Of a stretch of DNA of 47,106 bases, positions 42,485-47,106 are shown in pieces. How positions within the stretch are numbered: position 1 is the stretch's first letter; each line of letters starts with the position of its first letter. The notes below the pieces were generated by a model that was not told the origin of the DNA, ran no database searches, and worked only from the letters and a program-made list of their open reading frames with translations. Position numbers and translations under genes: made by a program. Origin of the DNA: JBAXBF01 sp034429745 (GTDB taxonomy: Bacteria; Chloroflexota; Anaerolineae; Anaerolineales; DRKV01); assembly GCA_034429745.1 (NCBI GenBank), contig DAOUFY010000035.1:1-47106 (forward strand), written 5' to 3'.

Positions 42485-43455
42485 TACAACACCTCTTTAA
42501 TAGCTTGGATAATATCCGCTACTTGTGGAAGTGCACTTTGCTCTAAGCGGCGATTGTATGGGAGAGGAACTTCTTTTTGAGCAACCCGCCGGATGGGTGC
42601 ATCTAAGAAATCGAAAGCTTGTTCGTAAATACGAGCAGAGACTTCGCTGCCAACCCCATAGGAAAGCCAGCCTTCCTCTGCGATAACACCGCGATTGGTC
42701 TTTTTGATTGACTCTATGATTGGAGTCATGTCGAGGGGACGAAGTGAGCGCAGATCGATCACTTCAACATCAATACCATCTTTCGCTAAAATTTCAGCGG
42801 CTTTAAGGCTTAATTCAACCATTTTGCTGTAAGTAACTAAGGTTACATCTTTACCAGGACGTTGAATTTTCGATACACCAATTGGCTCGGTGTAATCGCC
42901 TTCCGGAACTTCACCGCGGGATTGATATAGGGTTGCGTGCTCAATAAAAAGCACGGGATCATCACTGCGAATAGCCGACTTGAGCAGTCCTTTGGCGTCG
43001 TAAGGGGTACCAGGTGCCACGACTTTCAACCCTGGGAAGTGGGCAAAGATGGCATCGGGAGTTTGCGAGTGGGTTGCACCGAGTTGCCTGCCTCCACCGC
43101 CTGGAGCCCGAATAACAAGTGGTACTTTCATTTGTCCGCCAAACATTGCCCGCATTTTAGCTGCTTGATTGATAATATGATCCATAGCGGATAAAGCGAA
43201 ATTGATCGTCATTAGTTCAGCGACTGGACGCAAACCAACCATAGCTGAACCGATAGCAGCCCCAATGATAACAGCTTCTGCGATAGGAGTATCTTTGACG
43301 CGTTTTGGTCCAAAACGATCATAAAATCCTTTGGTAACAGCATAGGTTCCCCCCCAAACACCAACTTCTTCTCCAAGGATAAAGACTCTGTCATCGCGTT
43401 CCATTTCCTCCCATAAGGCTTGAGATATTGCTTCTCGCATGGTTATCCGAGCCAT
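42484..43455 (-). CDS. pdhB: Pyruvate/2-oxoacid dehydrogenase E1 component, beta subunit
   Basis: Thiamine-diphosphate enzyme subunit (323 aa). The N-terminal pyrimidine-binding region shows ISQALWEEMERDDRVFILGEEVG and the middle has RAPGGGGRQLGATHSQ. The C-terminal transketolase domain has DLRSLRPLDMTPI and VIAEEGW. Typical length is 325. It lies 2 nt after the E1alpha gene and overlaps the E2 start, so the three are translated from one message. Acetoin or branched-chain complexes share this architecture, so pyruvate is the likely, not certain, substrate. Confidence 0.92.
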   Translation of the reverse strand: MARITMREAISQALWEEMERDDRVFILGEEVGVWGGTYAVTKGFYDRFGPKRVKDTPIAEAVIIGAAIGSAMVGLRPVAELMTINFALSAMDHIINQAAKMRAMFGGQMKVPLVIRAPGGGGRQLGATHSQTPDAIFAHFPGLKVVAPGTPYDAKGLLKSAIRSDDPVLFIEHATLYQSRGEVPEGDYTEPIGVSKIQRPGKDVTLVTYSKMVELSLKAAEILAKDGIDVEVIDLRSLRPLDMTPIIESIKKTNRGVIAEEGWLSYGVGSEVSARIYEQAFDFLDAPIRRVAQKEVPLPYNRRLEQSALPQVADIIQAIKEVL

Positions 43456-43457
43456 AC

Positions 43458-44423
43458 CTATGCCTCCTCTTCCACGTAAATATCGCGATACAGTTCTTCT
43501 AAGGGTAGTTCAGGACTGCTTTCAGCAAACTGAACAGCTTCTTCTACCTCTTGTTCGACTTCTTGTACAATGCTTTCCAATTCAGCAGTGGTGCAGATTT
43601 GTTGTTGTATTAAATAATTATGGTAAATGCCGATGGGGTCGGTATCCTGCCATTTTTTAATTTCATCCGGCTTACGATAGCGTTCTGGGTCGCCCATTGA
43701 ATGCCCAACAAAACGATAAGTAACCACTTCGAGAAAGAAAGGACCATTGCCTTTTCGGATGAAATCAAAAGCCTCTAATGCAGCTTGTCGGACGGCGAGT
43801 ACATCCATTCCATCAACGCGGGCGCTCGACATCTCATATCCTTCAGCTTTTTGACGGATTTCGGCGACAGCGGAGGCGCGCTCTACAGCTGTGCCCATAC
43901 CGTATTGGTTGTTTTCACAAACCCAACAAACAGGTAAATTCCATACTTTGGCTAGGTTGACAGCTTCATGAAAGTAGCCGATGTTGGTTGCACCATCGCC
44001 AAACATGCAAAGAGTAATGCCATCGTTGTTCATGTACTGATCACCAAGAGCTAAGCCGGCAGCTATGGGGAGGTGAGCGCCAACAATAGCATGCCCTCCC
44101 CAAAAATTTTTCGTTACATCAGCCATATGCATCGAGCCGCCTTTCCCTTTGGAGCATCCTGTACTTTTACCAAGCAGTTCTGCCATGACAACTTTGGCTG
44201 GAATACCGCAATTGATGGCGACTCCGTGATCGCGATAAGCAGTGATGACTCTATCTTGGGGCATACGGGCAGATATTAAGCCTGTACTGACTGCTTCTTG
44301 CCCTATATACAGGTGCAAGAACCCGCCAATTTTTCCTTGTTGATAAAGTACAGCTGCGCGCTCCTCAACTCTTCTGATAAGCACCATCTCGCGATAAAGC
44401 TGCATATAGGTTGATTTTTCCAT
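43458..44423 (-). CDS. pdhA: Pyruvate/2-oxoacid dehydrogenase E1 component, alpha subunit
   Basis: ThDP-binding subunit (321 aa from the chosen start). Motifs: RRVEERAAVLYQQGKIGGFLHLYIGQEA, the GGSMHMAD loop, GAHLPIAAGLALG and the ThDP signature GDGATNIGYFHEAVNLA...NLPVCWVCENN. The phosphorylation-loop-like R-Y-R-K-P-D segment is retained. ATG 44423 is preferred because GGAGG lies 11 nt upstream; a longer start at 44441 would include that site. It is the first gene of the complex operon, 42 nt after the aminotransferase. Confidence 0.92.
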   Translation of the reverse strand: MEKSTYMQLYREMVLIRRVEERAAVLYQQGKIGGFLHLYIGQEAVSTGLISARMPQDRVITAYRDHGVAINCGIPAKVVMAELLGKSTGCSKGKGGSMHMADVTKNFWGGHAIVGAHLPIAAGLALGDQYMNNDGITLCMFGDGATNIGYFHEAVNLAKVWNLPVCWVCENNQYGMGTAVERASAVAEIRQKAEGYEMSSARVDGMDVLAVRQAALEAFDFIRKGNGPFFLEVVTYRFVGHSMGDPERYRKPDEIKKWQDTDPIGIYHNYLIQQQICTTAELESIVQEVEQEVEEAVQFAESSPELPLEELYRDIYVEEEA

Positions 44424-44465
44424 AAGGCAGTTAACCTCCATAAAACATGAGACCTACCAAAAACA

Positions 44466-45695
44466 TTAAGTTGAGCGGATGATTTCTTTCAATACCTTCC
44501 CAAGACAAGAAATGCCTTGCAAGATCTGCTCATCAGAGGCATTGGAAAAATTCAAACGCATGGTATGCTTGCCGCTGCCATCCGCAAAGAATGATTCTCC
44601 AGGTACAAAGGCGCATTTTTGCTCAACAGTCTTTTTAAGCACCTCGGTTGCGTCGTATTGTTCGGGCAAAGTGATCCAGAGGAATAACCCTCCTTGAGGT
44701 CGGGTCCATTGAACTTCTTGCGGACAGTATTCTTCTAATGTCTCAAGCATGAGATCTCTGCGCTGATGATATAAATTGCGAATATGGTTTAAGTGGCTGT
44801 CAATAATGCCTGAGGCAAGCACTTCATAAGCAATCATCTGATCTAACGTAGAAGAGTGCAAGTCTGCAGCCTGCTTAGCTTGCACGAGGCGCTGAATAAC
44901 TTCTTTTGGCCCTATCATCCAAGCCAATCGCAGCCCTGGAGCGAGAATTTTTGAAAAGGTGCTGAGATAGATGACGTTGCCATTGTATTCTGGATGATTT
45001 CCTTTTGTTCTGTACTCATGATCCAGCTCAAGCAGTGAAGGGAGATGTTCGCCTTCGAACCGAACCGCTCCGTAAGGATCATCTTCAATAATTGGAATGC
45101 CATATTTATCTGCCAGTTCAACAACAGCCAACCGGCGCTCTAATGTCATCGTTACGCCTGTTGGGTTTTGGAAATTGGGCAGAATATACATCAGCTTTGG
45201 TCCGGCTCGCAGCAATTCTTCAAGTCCATTGATAATTATACCATAATTATCCGATTTAGCGGTTATATATTCAGCTTCATAAGCATTCCAAGCTTGAAGT
45301 GCACCAAAATAAGTGGGAGACTCAACGAGGATGTGATCTCCCGCATTGATAAACACCTTGCCTAATAAATCCAGCCCTTGCTGAGAGCCGGTGGTAAGAA
45401 GAATATTATCTGGGGTAATCTGAAGTCCGGGTCGGCTAGCTCGTTCAGCCAATAGTTTTCGTAATGGAGGATAGCCTTCTGTGATCGTGTATTGTAAGGC
45501 TTCAGTACCGTTTTCTCTGAGCACTTTTTCGGCAGCTTGCTTTACCGCTTCTAAAGGAAAAGCTTCAGGGGCAGGTAAGCCACCGGCAAAGGAAATCACA
45601 TCTGGTTGCTGGGTAAGTTTAAGTATCTCGCGTATTGCTGAGCTTGTCATCCGTTTGGTGCGTTTTGCAAAACGGCTTTTCCAGTGTGTATGCAT
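44466..45695 (-). CDS. PLP-dependent aminotransferase, class I/II (LysN/2-aminoadipate-like)
   Basis: Fold-type I aminotransferase (409 aa). N-terminal SSAIREILKLTQQPDVISFAGGLPAPEAFP is the hallmark of the LysN/ARO8-like group. Other motifs are TTGSQQGLDL, LPNFQNPTGVT, IIEDDPYGAVRF and the PLP lysine in STFSKILAPGLRLAW. A substrate such as 2-aminoadipate, leucine or aromatic amino acids cannot be chosen from sequence. AAGGAG lies 6 nt before the ATG. It may be co-transcribed with pdhA (gap 42 nt). Confidence 0.88.
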   Translation of the reverse strand: MHTHWKSRFAKRTKRMTSSAIREILKLTQQPDVISFAGGLPAPEAFPLEAVKQAAEKVLRENGTEALQYTITEGYPPLRKLLAERASRPGLQITPDNILLTTGSQQGLDLLGKVFINAGDHILVESPTYFGALQAWNAYEAEYITAKSDNYGIIINGLEELLRAGPKLMYILPNFQNPTGVTMTLERRLAVVELADKYGIPIIEDDPYGAVRFEGEHLPSLLELDHEYRTKGNHPEYNGNVIYLSTFSKILAPGLRLAWMIGPKEVIQRLVQAKQAADLHSSTLDQMIAYEVLASGIIDSHLNHIRNLYHQRRDLMLETLEEYCPQEVQWTRPQGGLFLWITLPEQYDATEVLKKTVEQKCAFVPGESFFADGSGKHTMRLNFSNASDEQILQGISCLGKVLKEIIRST

Positions 45696-45756
45696 AAGAC
45701 TCTCCTTGTAATGATGATATTGTTAGTAAAATAATGAGTAGGACACTCCTATTCAC

Positions 45757-46701
45757 TTAAGTTTTTTGGGTTGAGTTGAGCAAATTAAGCAACGCTTGGC
45801 GGGTTGGCAAAGATGGTTGAGCACCCTGTTTGGTTACAGCCAATGCGCCGGCTGCGTTACCCCAGCGGGCAGCTTCAATGAGAGATTTGCCTTCGGATAA
45901 AGCAACGGATAGGGCTCCAACAAAAGCGTCTCCAGCTGCTACTGTATCTATGGGGGTTACTGGATGAGCGGGGATTGCTGTACTCATGCCATTTTCGATG
46001 ACAAGAGCACCTTTTTCTCCAAGAGTAATCACAACTTGGTTCAGCTCACCTCGAGATTGCCGTTCTCCAACAAGACGTATAATTTCCTGTACATCCGTGG
46101 TTGTACTTGAAATACATAGCAATTGAGAGATTTCTATTTGGTTAGGAACGAGTACATCTACTCGGCGTAACAATTCTGGTGATAATGGGCGGTAGGGAGC
46201 TGGATTTAGTACAACGATAATGTCTTGCTCTAGCTTTGCTAGCTCAACAGCTTTTTCTATAGCTGCTAGAGGACACTCCAGATTCATCATAAGCACTTTT
46301 GTTTGCTTAAATAATGGGGCATAAGCAGCAATGTCCAGTGGAGTTACATTGCTGTTAGCACCTGCGGCAAGAACAATAACATTTTGCCCAGTTGTGTCAT
46401 CCACAAGGATGAAGGCAACCCCAGTAGGCAGTTCAGGATCCCGCTGTATGCATTGAATATCCACGCGGTCGTTTTGGATGGTTTGGAGCATAGCGTCACC
46501 GAAACCGTCTTGCCCGACCCTACCGATAAGCAGAACTTTTGCGTCCAAGCGCGCTGCAGCAACTGCTTGATTGGCGCCTTTTCCTCCTGGAAAAGTTTGA
46601 AAACTGCCGCCTAATACGGTTTCTCCTGGTTGAGGATAATGCGGTGTTCGGATAACTAAATCCATGTTGATGCTGCCAACGGCAAGAATATATTCTCTCA
46701 T
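45757..46701 (-). CDS. rbsK: Ribokinase
   Basis: PfkB-family sugar kinase (314 aa). N-terminal VGSINMDLV, the substrate signature GGSFQTFPGGKGANQAVAAARL and the C-terminal anion-hole/catalytic DTVAAGDAFVGAL with its aspartate are all present. NVIVLAAGANSNV is typical of ribokinases rather than fructokinases. ATG 46701 has GAGGG 5 nt upstream; a GTG at 46713 would contain part of it. It probably phosphorylates D-ribose; no ribose transporter is in the window. A gap of 61 nt leads to the aminotransferase. Confidence 0.9.
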   Translation of the reverse strand: MREYILAVGSINMDLVIRTPHYPQPGETVLGGSFQTFPGGKGANQAVAAARLDAKVLLIGRVGQDGFGDAMLQTIQNDRVDIQCIQRDPELPTGVAFILVDDTTGQNVIVLAAGANSNVTPLDIAAYAPLFKQTKVLMMNLECPLAAIEKAVELAKLEQDIIVVLNPAPYRPLSPELLRRVDVLVPNQIEISQLLCISSTTTDVQEIIRLVGERQSRGELNQVVITLGEKGALVIENGMSTAIPAHPVTPIDTVAAGDAFVGALSVALSEGKSLIEAARWGNAAGALAVTKQGAQPSLPTRQALLNLLNSTQKT

Positions 46702-46746
46702 GCAAGCCCTCACTAATGGTTAATAGATATGGTTAATGAAGTAGTT

Positions 46747-47106
46747 TTATAGCAAGTTTGCTTCAATTTGTTCGATATTTTCTAGAAATACTTCCACAAT
46801 GTTTGGGTCAAAAAGAACCCCTGCATTTTGACGAATGTATTGGATAATTTTATCCCTTTTCCAAGCTTTTCGGTAGGGACGATCTGAAGAGAGCGCGTCC
46901 CAAACATCTACAATGGCAAATATTCTTGCTTCTAATGGAATTTCCTCACCTTTTAAGCCTTGTGGATAGCCAGACCCATCCCAGCGTTCATGGTGGTAAA
47001 GGGGAATGATGCTTGCCGGCAATAAGAAAAATATAGAAGAAATCATTTCATAAGCGTAGGTGGGGTGTTTGCGCATGATTTCCCATTCTTCTTCATCAAG
47101 CGGAGC
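46747..47106 (-). CDS. HD-GYP-domain protein, C-terminal part (runs off the window)
   Basis: Partial gene; 119 residues are visible and the reading frame is open to base 47106. The HD-GYP signature is seen in the HHERWDGSGYPQGLKGEEIP stretch followed by ARIFAIVDVWDALSSDRPYRKAW. The upstream EEWEIMRKHPTYAYEM helix is also conserved. Such proteins hydrolyse cyclic di-GMP or related signals; sensory domains upstream are not visible. It ends 45 nt before the ribokinase start. Confidence 0.9.
   Translation of the reverse strand, partial: APLDEEEWEIMRKHPTYAYEMISSIFFLLPASIIPLYHHERWDGSGYPQGLKGEEIPLEARIFAIVDVWDALSSDRPYRKAWKRDKIIQYIRQNAGVLFDPNIVEVFLENIEQIEANLL

Noticed and set aside
1..47106. CRISPR array, insertion sequence, prophage or rRNA/tRNA genes
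   Set aside because: No regularly spaced repeats, transposase or integrase motifs, terminal inverted repeats with target duplications, or tRNA-like arms were found by reading the sequence; a covariance search was not possible.

Overview
The window looks like chromosomal DNA of a Chloroflexota bacterium, probably Anaerolineae-like. This is inferred from gene content and style and not proven: type I-alpha glutamine synthetase, AIR-synthase-like and alpha/alpha-toroid proteins of unknown role, many lipoproteins with no outer-membrane machinery, and large two-module FtsX-type permeases. I see no rRNA, tRNA, CRISPR array, transposase or phage gene. Most genes sit in tight operons with 1-8 nt overlaps.

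Layout. 1-5.6 kb (+): a SET-domain protein, methylglyoxal synthase with an FGGY kinase, carbamate kinase, glutamine synthetase. 5.6-8 kb (-): an atypical response regulator, a thioredoxin fused to a membrane domain, and a HypE-like AIR synthase family protein. 8.2-10.4 kb: an Lrp/AsnC regulator facing holA and a LysE-type exporter. 10.4-14.5 kb (-): a complete four-enzyme WbpD-WbpE-WbpB-WbpA set predicted to make UDP-2,3-diacetamido-2,3-dideoxy-glucuronic acid for a surface glycan. 14.6-20.9 kb (+): an oligopeptide-type ABC importer (two ATPases, lipoprotein, two permeases). 21.1-32.7 kb (+): a MarR-controlled export locus holding two MacB/FtsX-type permeases, two ATPases (one with a cyclic-nucleotide-binding-like domain), two lipoprotein membrane-fusion proteins, an MFS protein and a membrane-anchored repeat protein. 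32.7-33.2 kb (-): YbaK-type editing protein. 33.4-37.2 kb (+): an arginine-codon-rich leader peptide and attenuator, then argG, argH and a CPBP protease. 37.2-41.2 kb (-): a Cys-rich protein, two lipoproteins with lectin-like C-terminal regions and a toroid-fold protein. 41.2-47.1 kb (-): pyruvate dehydrogenase E1alpha-E1beta-E2, an aminotransferase, ribokinase and a truncated HD-GYP protein.

The most notable element is upstream of argGH. A strong promoter (33370-33398) is followed almost at once by a 17-codon ORF (33409-33462) with four Arg codons in five positions. Downstream are an alternative pairing set and an intrinsic terminator: 33421-33430 pairs with 33467-33476; 33462-33472 pairs with 33515-33524; 33515-33520 pairs with 33527-33532 followed by U's. 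This is the architecture of ribosome-mediated transcription attenuation responding to arginyl-tRNA supply. The second most notable element is the 11.6 kb export locus, with its CNB-fused ATPase, mirrored duplicate exporter modules, a 12-bp inverted-repeat operator and a regular 15-16-residue repeat protein.
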